A DNA stretch of 15,068 bases, taken from Parvularia atlantis. Its lineage: Eukaryota > Opisthokonta > Rotosphaerida. Where the stretch lies: assembly GCA_943704415.1 (NCBI GenBank), contig CALSCO010000116.1, positions 1 to 15,068 on the forward strand, in the 5' to 3' direction. This document shows positions 1 to 9,575 of the stretch, piece by piece (positions within the stretch are counted from its first letter, which is position 1; every line of letters starts with the position of its first letter). Made by a program: the position numbers and the translations under genes. The notes beneath the pieces were generated by a model. That model was not told the origin of the DNA. It searched no databases and saw only the letters and a list, made by a program, of their open reading frames with translations.

Positions 1-59
1 TGTCTTCGTCCTCCTCCTCGTCCTCCTCGTCGCGCGTGACCGCGTGCGCGCATGCGCAC

Positions 60-550
60 CCTCGACAGTCGGCAGCTGCAGCGGATACCGCTGCCCGTTG
101 ACCTCGACCGTCGCGCCCGGCCGCAGCACGTCCGGCAGCGGCGTCGAGCGCGCAAAGCGGAAGCCGTCCACGTCGACGAAGCCTGCATCCGCGCGCTCCG
201 CTCAGGCACGCGACGAAGGCGGATTACAGCGCGCACCGACGCCGCCCGCGGGCTTCTCCTCGTCCTCGATCTGCGTCAGCAGGTGGCTCAGGTCGCGCGC
301 CATGTTGACCGTGAACGCGCGCCCGGCCGCCGCGCCGGGCAGGTGCAGGTGCAGCTTCGGGCGGTCGCCGTCGTACTTCAGCCTGGCGACAGCGGCGGCT
401 GCGGCGGACGCGGGCTGGCCGGGCGCGGCGCCGAGCAGCGCGCGCGTCGTCGTGTGCAGCAGCCGTGTGCTGGCGTGCGCGGTGCGTGATGAGCGCGCGT
501 CTCGCCTTCCGTCCCTGCGCGCACCCCGCTGGGCGCAACACGCGCAGCAT
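60..550 (-). CDS. MCU: Mitochondrial calcium uniporter pore subunit, N-terminal part (cut by left edge)
   Basis: Exons on the minus strand: 550-525, 469-237, 200-60, with the rest beyond the window start. The spliced product (about 133 residues so far) opens with a basic, hydroxylated leader (MLRVLRPAG then TRLLHTTTRALL) suited to mitochondrial import. Next comes a stretch like the MCU N-terminal domain: LKYDGDRPKLHLHLPG, then FTVNMARDLSHLLTQIEDEE, then GFVDVDGFRF and VEVNGQRYPLQLP. This follows the order of human MCU (short beta strand, FTLKPISDSVG-like helix, then strands ending before the coiled coil). MCU forms the inner-membrane calcium channel. The diagnostic transmembrane helices and DIME motif lie outside the window, so the call rests on the N-terminal domain alone. 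The ATG was chosen because a GTGCG...CAG intron (470-524) joins it in frame to the leader. After position 60 a further GTGCGC donor leads towards an acidic GAG/GAC-rich stretch (1-30) that may be the next exon. Introns are 55 and 36 nt. Confidence 0.72.
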
Positions 551-617
551 GGCGGCCTACAGTAGGGGGCTATCAAGTACAGCGCGTCAGCCGCTTCGCA
601 TTCGCGCTGAACCACTC
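551..617. promoter_or_regulatory. Divergent promoter region between MCU and RIC8
   Basis: Only 67 bp separate the two start codons, so both 5' UTRs and core promoters must lie here or overlap the coding ends. No TATA box is seen. A short inverted pair CCTAC-A-GTAGG sits at 556-566. The heptamer ACAGTAG (559-565) recurs in the F-box/DCAF8 divergent gap at 6040-6046. Function is inferred from position only. Confidence 0.55.
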
Positions 618-3150
<2,533 letters not shown>

Positions 3151-3170
3151 CGGCGTACTTGCCGCCCCAT

Positions 3171-3231
3171 CATAAACGCGTCGTCAAACGTCCGCAGCCC
3201 GCTGTGTTCTCGCTGTGTTCCCGCTGTGTCG
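3171..3231 (+). terminator. Probable poly(A) region of RIC8
   Basis: CATAAA (3171-3176), a known one-base variant of AATAAA, lies 21 bases after the RIC8 stop. It is followed by a GT-rich 11-bp tandem repeat: CGCTGTGTTCT at 3200, CGCTGTGTTCC at 3211 and CGCTGTGTCG at 3222. A hexamer followed by a GU-rich element is the usual poly(A) site layout. The cleavage site is inferred to lie between them. Confidence 0.5.
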
Positions 3232-3244
3232 CGTTGGCATTGGG

Positions 3245-3262
3245 CACACACACACACACACA
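3245..3262. repeat. Short CA/TG microsatellite in the RIC8/F-box tail-to-tail gap
   Basis: Nine CA units, 10 bp beyond the stop codon of the minus-strand F-box gene. In that gene's transcript this would be a UG-rich 3' UTR element. It is the second CA repeat within 600 bp of the long one. Confidence 0.9.
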
Positions 3263-3272
3263 AGCAGGGCGC

Positions 3273-6035
3273 TCAGTCGGCCCACCCGTCGCTCATCATC
3301 TCGAGCACGAGCCACCGCAGGAAGTCCGACACAAACTCTGGCGGCTTGCGCTTGTTGAAGTACTCGTTGAAGTGCACGCCCTCGTGCATAAACTCGCACG
3401 CGGCGGGCGACACTGCGCGCGGCGTCAGATGGCAACGGCTGGCGCGACAGCCGCGCACCCCGCCTCGCGTCCGTGACCCACACACATCCTTCCAGCTGCG
3501 GCATGCCCGCGCCGTCGCCGCACTCGAGCATGTACACCGTGGGCCTCAGCGGCTGCTCGCGCAGGAAGCTGTGCGTGCGCGCGCACATGCAGTGAGCACA
3601 CGACGCGGGCGGCAGGCGCAGGCGCGCACGCGACGGTCTTGCGCAGCGCGAGGAACTGCGCGGCGTCCTCGATCTGCACGGACGAGTGCGGCCGCAGCCA
3701 CACCTCGCGCAGGCGGTCAAACTGCAGGCTCTCGGGCGGCGGCGCGCCCATCAGCACGCCGTCGAGCATGAGCATCTCGAGCTGCGGGCACGTCGCAATG
3801 AACCTGCCACCGTGCCCAAACATCGTTCAGCCACCGTAACGCAGCACCGGCAACCACGCACGGCCACAGCGGCCGCATCGGCCAGAAGTCCTCCAGCGCC
3901 ATGTACAGCTTGCGCCCGACGCTCTCACGCGGGAAGCGCCGGTAGGGCATAGGCCAGGCGATGTCGGGCTCTGGCGGCTCGCTGGGTGCGGCGCTCGGGA
4001 CACCTGTGCGCGCGCACATGTCGTGTCACAGCCCGCTCAGCAAACAGCAGCACCGCGGCGCACCGGCCAGCGCGAGCCAGCGGCCGATGCGCTCGGTGAC
4101 GCGTCGCAGCAGCGGCGTCAGGCTCAGCAGGTCTGTCTGGATGCTCGCCATGGTGTCGGCTGGCACGACGGTGCAGCTCCTGCGCGGTCGAGCGTTGGCG
4201 CACGACCCACGACCACGTCGCTGCTGCTGCTGCTCACCGCGCAAAGAGCTTGCGCACATTCGCCACGATCCGCTTCAGCGACTCGACGGTGCTCGGCGGC
4301 AGGTGGTCGTACGCGTCCTGCGCCGGGCCGCGTGAGCGCACATGTCGCTTCGCCGGCACCCGCACCGACAGCCGCTCGTACACGCCGGCCTCGAAGCGGA
4401 CGTAGTTGTTGCAGGCGTCGTGCTCGAGCAAGCTGAACCCGACCTCGCTCAGGAAGCACTGTGCGCGCGGTGAGGGCCCCGCGAACGCGCGCACGCCCCA
4501 CGCACGTGCGACTGGTACAGCGTGTCCAGCTGATCCCCGGCCGCGTGCTGCTCGAGGTCAACCAGAATCTCCTGGCGCAAGGCGGGGAACTGGGGCGTGC
4601 CTCAGCCTCCCGCCGGCGAGCGGTGGCGCGGCGCGCACCAGCCGCACGCTGCGCAGATGCTGCCCCGCGCGTATCCTTAGCAGCGGGCTCGACGGGCTGC
4701 CGCGAACCAGGTAGTCGTCGTCCTCGTCGTCGGTCAAGGGGTCAGCGTTCTCCAGCGCCGTCTGCGGAACGGTGCGCAGCGACCCCGTCATGCACCGCGC
4801 ACCGGCACCCGCGCGCCTGCCGCGCACCATCGTCTCTAGGAAGGCGAACTCGCGCAGCTCGGGCGCCGTCCACCGCACGGAGCCCCTGCCGATGTGCTTG
4901 ATCGTTCCTGCGCGCGGCGGTCAGGCCGTGCGGCACGGTGGCCCGCGCGACGCCGCACCCTGCTCAAAGAGCAGTGCGTGCACGTGCGTGAAGGTCAGGT
5001 CGGCGCTCGTGAATATGCACGTGCTCGTGCGCAGAGCGAGCTGCAGCACGGGCGCGGTGACGTCGACGTCGAGGAACACGAGACAGTTGACCTGGCATGC
5101 ACGCGCGCGACGTGAGTTGATGCGCAAGCGCTCGTCGCCGTGCACGCGCCCCGCACCAGGTGCAGCGCGGCGAGCGGCGGCAGGCGGTTCATGACGGCGC
5201 TCGTGATCGAGTTGGCGATTGAGTCAAGCGTGAGCGTGCGCAAGTGCGCGCCCAGGTGCGGCAGCAGGTTCGAGTACATGGCCGTGACGGCGCGCGTCGT
5301 CCCGTGCACCTGCGCGGCGCGCGAGGTCAGCGCGGCTGGCCGATGACGTGGCCGGGCGCACGCACCATCGTCACGCCCGTCGGGCGCATGTGCCGCGCCA
5401 TCCACGACCACGGCATGCTCTGCGGCGCGGCTCAGCACGGCTCCCCCGCGGGCGGGCGGCGAGGACGTCACGACGCGCGCACCTCGCGCCGCGCCGCGTC
5501 CTTCATGTCGAGCACGAGGTTGACCGGCAGGCGCTCGTAGTAGAGCCGCCCGCGGTCGCCGTGGCTCGGCTTGAGCCGCGCGAGCGGCACACTGAACGGG
5601 CTCTGCTCGGGGCGTGGTCAGCGCGCGTTGCGTGAGAGGGGCGCGGGCGCACCCGCAGCATGTCCCACGACGGCCGCAGCATCAGGTCGACCGCGTCGCG
5701 CGCGTTGCGGCAAACCGCGCGCACGGCAAGCAGGTCGCGCTGCGTCACGGCGGCGTCAAATGGAGCCGCGGGGCACACACCGTGCGACGCACGAGGCCCA
5801 CGAGGCCCGCCACGGCCAGCCACAGCTCGACCGAGAGCGCGCCGCCGTTATCGCTCGCGTCGGGTGATCCAGTCAGGGGCGCGCGCCCGCGTCGTCCGCG
5901 CTGCTGTTGCGGCGGCGGCGGCGCCGGGCTGCTCGCGGGCTCAACCACGATCTCCGCGCCCGCCAACGACGACGACGAGGACGTGCGGCGTCGCTTCGGC
6001 ATGGGCGTCGGCGGCGTCGGCCGGGCGCGGCGCAT
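3273..6035 (-). CDS. F-box protein with leucine-rich-like region, target unknown
   Basis: Sixteen exons, minus strand: 6035-5781, 5739-5653, 5602-5483, 5419-5366, 5309-5157, 5091-4959, 4907-4828, 4761-4639, 4589-4506, 4458-4366, 4317-4238, 4179-4064, 4003-3862, 3803-3630, 3568-3486, 3412-3273. They sum to 1917 nt, giving 638 residues. The N-terminus has a basic PKRRR patch (possible nuclear signal), a Ser run and a Pro/Gln stretch. Near residues 73-105 an F-box-like motif is rebuilt by splicing intron 1: LSVELWLAVAGLV, then RDLLAVRAVCRNARDAVDLM. F-boxes bind SKP1 in SCF ubiquitin ligases. Irregular LRR-like segments follow, for example HLRTLTLDSI, PPLAALHLVNCLVFLDV and PQLEMLMLDGVLMG. An acidic patch (DDEDDD) lies mid-protein. 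I do not recognise a named orthologue. Exon 10/11 is joined over a 48-nt intron with no stop; retaining it would add 16 residues. A second in-frame ATG at 6002 would shorten the protein by 11. Confidence 0.75.
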
Positions 6036-6071
6036 CGTGACAGTAGTGACGTGCGTGACTCGCGCGAAAAC
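6036..6071. promoter_or_regulatory. 36-bp divergent promoter between F-box and DCAF8-like genes
   Basis: The two start codons are separated by 36 bp. The gap holds GTGAC three times at exactly 9-bp steps (6037, 6046, 6055), and the last two frame TGACGTGCGTGAC. The heptamer ACAGTAG overlaps the first. There is no room for separate promoters, so transcription probably starts inside or overlaps the opposite gene. If the F-box protein starts at 6002, the gap becomes 69 bp. Confidence 0.55.
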
Positions 6072-8267
6072 ATGTTGGACGAACAGCGGTTCGCCTCGCC
6101 TCGCACCGCACGCGCACGCTCACCCCTGCCACAGGGCGCGAGGCGACGCGCCGACGCCGCGCGCGTTCCGCTGGCGTGTGCTCGGCGCGCACCAGCTGGT
6201 GCAGCGGCTGGGTGTGGCGTGCGAGTGCGCGCGCCGCCCGTGTCACGTTCGCCGCTGCCCGTGAAGCGCTGACGGCGCGCGGCCCGCGCGGCAGGCTCGA
6301 GGCACACACCGGGTGCGTCAACACGGTGCACTTCAACGCGGCCGGCGACTTGCTCGTGAGCGGCAGCGATGACCGACAGGCACGCGCACACGGACCCGCT
6401 GCGGCTGCGGCTGACGCAGCTGGCAGATCAAGCTCTGGGACTGGCGCAAGCGCCGTGTGACGCTCTCGTACGCGTCCGGGCACACGAACAACGTCTTCCA
6501 GGCCAAGACGCTGCCTAACACGGTTGTGCACGCCGGCGTGCCGCGGGCGGCGACGTGCTCACGCTTCGCGCCAGAACGACCGCACCATCGTCTCGTGCGC
6601 GGCCGACGGCCATGTCCGCTATGGCGTGCTGTCCGAGTCGGGCGCGACGGCGACGAAGCTGCTGCGTAGGCACGACAACCGCGCGCACAAGCTGTCGATC
6701 GAGCCTGGCTCCCCGTTCTGCTTCCTGACGTGCGGCGAGGACGGCAAGGTCAGGCGGCCGGTTGCCGGTCGTGGCGTGGCCTCATAAGGGCAGCGCGCGC
6801 GCACAGGTGTATCACATCGACCTGCGCGAGCGGCGGCCGGGCTCGACGCTAATCAACCCGACGGGCGCGCAGCTGTGCGGGCCGCTGTGCCGTGACCCGC
6901 CGCGCTCAGCTGACGCGCGCGCTGGTCGCCAGCCGCGAGTACCAGCTGTACTCAATCCAGCACCACCCGCTCAATGTGCACATGTTCGCGGTCGGGGGCA
7001 CGAGCGCCGCCGCGCGCGTGTACGACCAGCGCCATATGGCGTTCGAGCACGACCCGGATTCCATGTGCGCTGCCGCGGCGGCGCGTGCTGGCGCGGCATG
7101 GTGACGCGTGTCGTGTAGCCTCCTGCCGCTGACCGTGACGAAGTACGGCTCGACCAAGGTGCCGCGCACGACGCACATGACATGTGCGCGCGGTGCCGCT
7201 GCTGGGTCGCACCGCTGATGCTTTGCGATGTGCGCAGCCGTCGCCTGGTCGCACGACGGCACTGAGCTCTTGACGTCGTACAACCGCCACGGCATCTTCC
7301 TGTATGACACGACGCTGCCCGGTGAGCTCGACCACGGGCGCTTCAACCCGGCGTGCGAGCAGCGGCACTTTGTCGGTGCGTGCGGCCCGCGCTCGGCGCT
7401 GTCATCCTCACGCGCACCGAACACGCCTCGCAGGACATCGCAACATCCAGACGGTCAAGGTGAGACGCGCGCGTGCGTTGTGCCGCGGTGTCGCCGCCTG
7501 ACCGTCCGGTCGCGCGCAGTCGGTCATCTTCTACGGGCCCAACAGCGAGTACGTCATGACCGGCTCGGACTGCGGGAACCTGTTCGTGTTTGACAAGAAG
7601 ACGGGTGCGTTTGCTCAGCGTCTGCGCTTGCTCGCTGACGTGTGCGTGTGCGCGTGCGCGCGCAGGGGACATCGAGATGGTGCGCCGGGCCGACACGCAC
7701 GTGGTCAATTGCTTGGAGCCGCACCCGTTTGCGGGCGTGCTGGCGACGTCGGGCATCGACGACAGCATCAAGCTGTGGGAGCCGCTCGAGCGCGCGCGCG
7801 TCACAGCGCAGCAGATTAAAAAGGTGCCGCGCGCGGGTGGACAGCCAGCGTTGTGCCTGACGGAAGGGAGATGGCAGATCGTTGAGCACAACCGCAAGGC
7901 AATGTCGCGTCACTCGTTTGACGAGGACGAGGACGAAAGTGGCCAGGCCACGCTGGCAGCGCTGCTCGAGCTGGCTCAGCGCGACGGCGGTGCGATGCCC
8001 TGCTGCCGCGCTGACTGTCGCGGGCTGAGACGCGGTGCCGCAGCCCCGCTGAACCTGCTGAGGTTCCTGCGAGCGATAACACCCACTGTCCCGGCGCTGC
8101 TGCCGGACGAGGCGCCGCCGCCCGCTGACGACGAGCAAGGCGACGAAGCGCCAACAGCGGGGGAGGATGTCGACGACAACGACGACTGGACCATGCTCCC
8201 CGACGACGACAGCGACGACGACGACGACGACCAGGGCGACAACGCTCACCAAGAGGACGACGGCTAG
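6072..8267 (+). CDS. DCAF8: DCAF8-like WD40 protein, putative CUL4-DDB1 substrate receptor
   Basis: Fourteen exons: 6072-6088, 6135-6224, 6295-6379, 6427-6522 (or 6525), 6575-6748, 6807-6874, 6933-7064, 7119-7183, 7238-7375, 7434-7459, 7520-7604, 7666-7823, 7878-7989, 8044-8267. They sum to 1470 nt, giving 489 residues. The WD repeats follow human DCAF8 closely: LEAHTGCVNTVHFN, SGSDDRQIKLWDWRKR (a WDxR motif of the kind that contacts DDB1), SGHTNNVFQAKTLPN, YHIDLRERRPGS, HMFAVGG, YDQRHM, SHDGTELLTSYN, GHRNIQTVK, FYGPNSEYVMTGSDCG and VNCLEPHPFAGVLATSG. The C-terminus is strongly acidic (Asp runs), as in relatives. Family members recruit substrates to CUL4 ligases. The first exon (17 nt) and its GTTCGC donor are the weakest part. 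Intron 3 (6380-6426) uses a GC donor. Introns 7824-7877 and 7990-8043 are multiples of three without stops, and were placed by splice signals and family fit. Confidence 0.87.
6380..6426 (+). other. GC-AG intron in the DCAF8-like gene
   Basis: There is no GT in the interval that keeps the WD repeat intact. The donor is CAG|GCACGC and the acceptor TGGCAG at 6426, with CTGACG upstream as branch site. The join gives SGSDDRQ-IKLWDWRK, a normal WD40 strand turn. Length 47 nt, typical of the window. Confidence 0.8.
7434..7459 (+). other. 26-nt micro-exon of the DCAF8-like gene
   Basis: It is flanked by acceptor GCAG (ending 7433) and donor GTGAGA (7460). With a split Gly codon it encodes GHRNIQTVK, matching the GHRN...TVK segment of DCAF8 that precedes the FYGP strand. 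Skipping it would remove 26 nt and shift the frame. Confidence 0.8.
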
Positions 8268-8322
8268 GACGAGAGCGACGGCGCCGACGGCGGCCGCTGA
8301 TAACGTTGCGCAGCGGAAAAAT
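8268..8322. other. 55-bp tail-to-tail gap, DCAF8-like and PRL
   Basis: This lies between the two stop codons. No AATAAA on either strand; only a short A-run (8317-8321) is present. Both 3' UTRs probably overlap the neighbouring gene, giving complementary transcript ends. Confidence 0.6.
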
Positions 8323-9036
8323 TCACATGACCACACAGCCCTTGCTGTTGTGGCGCCTGTACGTCTCGAGGTAGCGCAGCTGCTTGTTGTTGATCGCGCC
8401 TCGCCGCTTTCCCCGCACAAACTCGACCGAGTCCAGTGGCGACATGCCCTTCTCGATCAGTGCGATGGCCACCAGCACGGGCGCCCTGCGCATGCGTGCG
8501 CGTTGGCCGGTGTGCAGCAGGGCGCGCGCGCGTGGGGCGTGCCTTCCCAACCCGGCCACGCAGTGCACGCCGATCGTCGGCTTGACCTTGTCGGCGGCGG
8601 CGGCCGGCGCGTAGAAGCGCTCCTCGTAGAGCTTGATCCACTGTTCAACAATGCTGTCCGGGGGCGGCTCACCGTCGCCAAAGGGCATCTCCTGCGCGGC
8701 GCCTCAGCGCGCGCGCGCGCCCCCTGCGACGTCACCCGACGTGACGCACGTGGACGCGGATGCTGTGCTTCTCGAGCACGGAGCGGTCGTACGTCGGCGC
8801 CGACAGCCGCACGACGTCGGTGACGTGGTGCTTGTCAAACTCCTGGCGCGGGTGCGCGCGCGTACCGTGCGGTGTGGTGCGAGCGCGGCGGTGTCAGCGC
8901 GCTCGCAGGTGTGGGGCCAGACGGGCGGTCATTGCACCCGCAGATAGAGGTGCAGGTTTGAGTCGCTCGGCGCGTCAAAGACCAGGAAGCGCATCTGGTC
9001 GTACTCGATCAGCGTTGGTGGGTTCGTGAGCGACAT
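8323..9036 (-). CDS. PTP4A: PRL/PTP4A-type prenylated protein tyrosine phosphatase
   Basis: Four exons, minus strand: 9036-8938, 8842-8750, 8691-8543, 8485-8323; 504 nt, 167 residues (human PRLs are about 173). Motifs in order: MRFLVFDAPSDSNL near the start, HVTDVVRLSAPTYD, a general-acid loop PFGDGEPP with Asp about residue 70, the P-loop HCVAGLGRAPVLVA (Cys about 108, Arg about 114) with the Ala after Arg that marks PRLs, KRRGAINNKQLRYLE, and a C-terminal CVVM CaaX box. PRLs act at membranes after farnesylation and bind CNNM magnesium transporters. Differences from human: the redox Cys49 position is Ser (LSAPTYD), the first Asp of PFDDG is Gly, and the basic tail before the CaaX is much shorter. 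Intron 3 (8486-8542) has a GC donor and splits the P-loop Arg codon. Starts are head to head with CENPX. Confidence 0.93.
8486..8542 (-). other. GC-AG intron inside the PRL catalytic loop
   Basis: Donor AAG|GCACGC, acceptor GCGCAG; 57 nt, a multiple of three, with no stop in the PRL frame. It interrupts the Arg codon of CVAGLGR. Splicing restores the standard C-x5-R-A-P signature. Retention would insert 19 residues right after the catalytic Arg. Confidence 0.85.
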
Positions 9037-9139
9037 GGCGCAGGCGTCGGCCGGCGCGGGGCGGCGGGGCGGCGGGGCGGCGGGGCGGGCTCTCCGGCTT
9101 CTGCGACGCGACGCGGTATGTGCTCAATCTACAATGTGA
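9037..9139. promoter_or_regulatory. Divergent promoter between PRL and CENPX with GC-box repeat
   Basis: The 103 bp between start codons contain a 32-bp run (9058-9089) of an 8-bp unit: GGGGCGGC three times, then GGGGCGGG. Each unit includes GGGGCGG, an Sp1-like GC box, and the run of G4 tracts could form a quadruplex on the CENPX coding strand. A GCGAC doublet follows at 9103-9112. No TATA box is seen. Confidence 0.6.
9058..9089 (+). repeat. Tandem GGGGCGG(C/G) repeat, 4 units of 8 bp
   Basis: Perfect except for the last base of the fourth unit. It lies in the PRL/CENPX divergent promoter. Confidence 0.95.
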
Positions 9140-9541
9140 ATGGCATCTGTCGATAACGAGTTCAACACCGTGCGCGCTGCGCTGCCTTCGCGCTGCCCCT
9201 GCCGCTCACCACGCGCGCACCAGGACACGCTCGCGGCGATCTGCCGGTCGACGTGGAAGGATGCCAACACGAAGGGTGCGCCCGCAGCGCACGGTCGCGC
9301 TGTTGACGATCGCAACGCACGCGCCAGCGAGCAAGGACGCGATGCGCCTGACGGCCGAGCTGCTGAGGCTGTTTGTGCTCGGTGCGGGCCGCCGCGGGCC
9401 GCTGGCACGCACACCGACATGCAGATACCGCGTGCAGAGGCGATCCAGCGCGCCACGACGCTCGCCAAGAGCGAGGGCACGTCCGAGGTCGATGTGGCGC
9501 ACCTCGAGCGCGTCCTGCCGCAGCTGCTGCTGGACTTCTAA
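9140..9541 (+). CDS. CENPX: CENP-X / MHF2 histone-fold protein
   Basis: Four exons: 9140-9169, 9224-9275, 9328-9381, 9438-9541; 240 nt, 79 residues (human CENP-X has 81). The spliced protein has the single histone fold of CENP-X: TLAAICRSTWKDANTK (helix 1 region), SKDAMRLTAELLRLFVLEAI (helix 2) and VDVAHLERVLPQLLLDF at the C-terminus, the last nearly the family signature VDQLEKVLPQLLLDF. CENP-X pairs with CENP-S (MHF1), joining the CENP-T/W complex at kinetochores and FANCM at stalled forks. All three introns (54, 52, 56 nt) have GTGCG donors. The first is a multiple of three and open, so an unspliced reading extends through it. The stop is 31 bp from the stop of the convergent CMR1 gene. Confidence 0.93.
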   Translation: MASVDNEFNTVRAALPSRCPCRSPRAHQDTLAAICRSTWKDANTKGAPAAHGRAVDDRNARASEQGRDAPDGRAAEAVCARCGPPRAAGTHTDMQIPRAEAIQRATTLAKSEGTSEVDVAHLERVLPQLLLDF

Positions 9542-9575
9542 CCGGCGGGCGAGCAACAACTGTTTTTTTTTATTA
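9542..9575 (-). terminator. Minimal tail-to-tail junction with AATAAA overlapping the CMR1 stop
   Basis: On the minus strand, the CMR1 stop TAA (9575-9573) is followed at once by TAAAAAAAAA, so AATAAA starts within the stop codon (9574-9569) and runs into an A9 tract (9571-9563). On the plus strand this is a T9 tract 21 bp after the CENPX stop. It is a rare AT-rich patch in GC-rich DNA and may serve 3'-end formation for one or both genes. Confidence 0.5.

Noticed and set aside
202-615. Start of MCU at an upstream ATG (615)
   Set aside because: The extra N-terminus is Cys-rich and would extend to within 3 bp of the RIC8 start. The ATG at 550 with a short intron gives a proper import leader.
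3151-3272. A small gene in the RIC8/F-box gap
   Set aside because: There is no open frame with splice signals or similarity. The content is fully explained by 3'-end elements and repeats.
8167-8255. GAC-rich run near the end of the DCAF8-like gene as a free-standing microsatellite
   Set aside because: It is in frame and encodes the acidic tail seen in this family, with mixed codons, so it is coding sequence.
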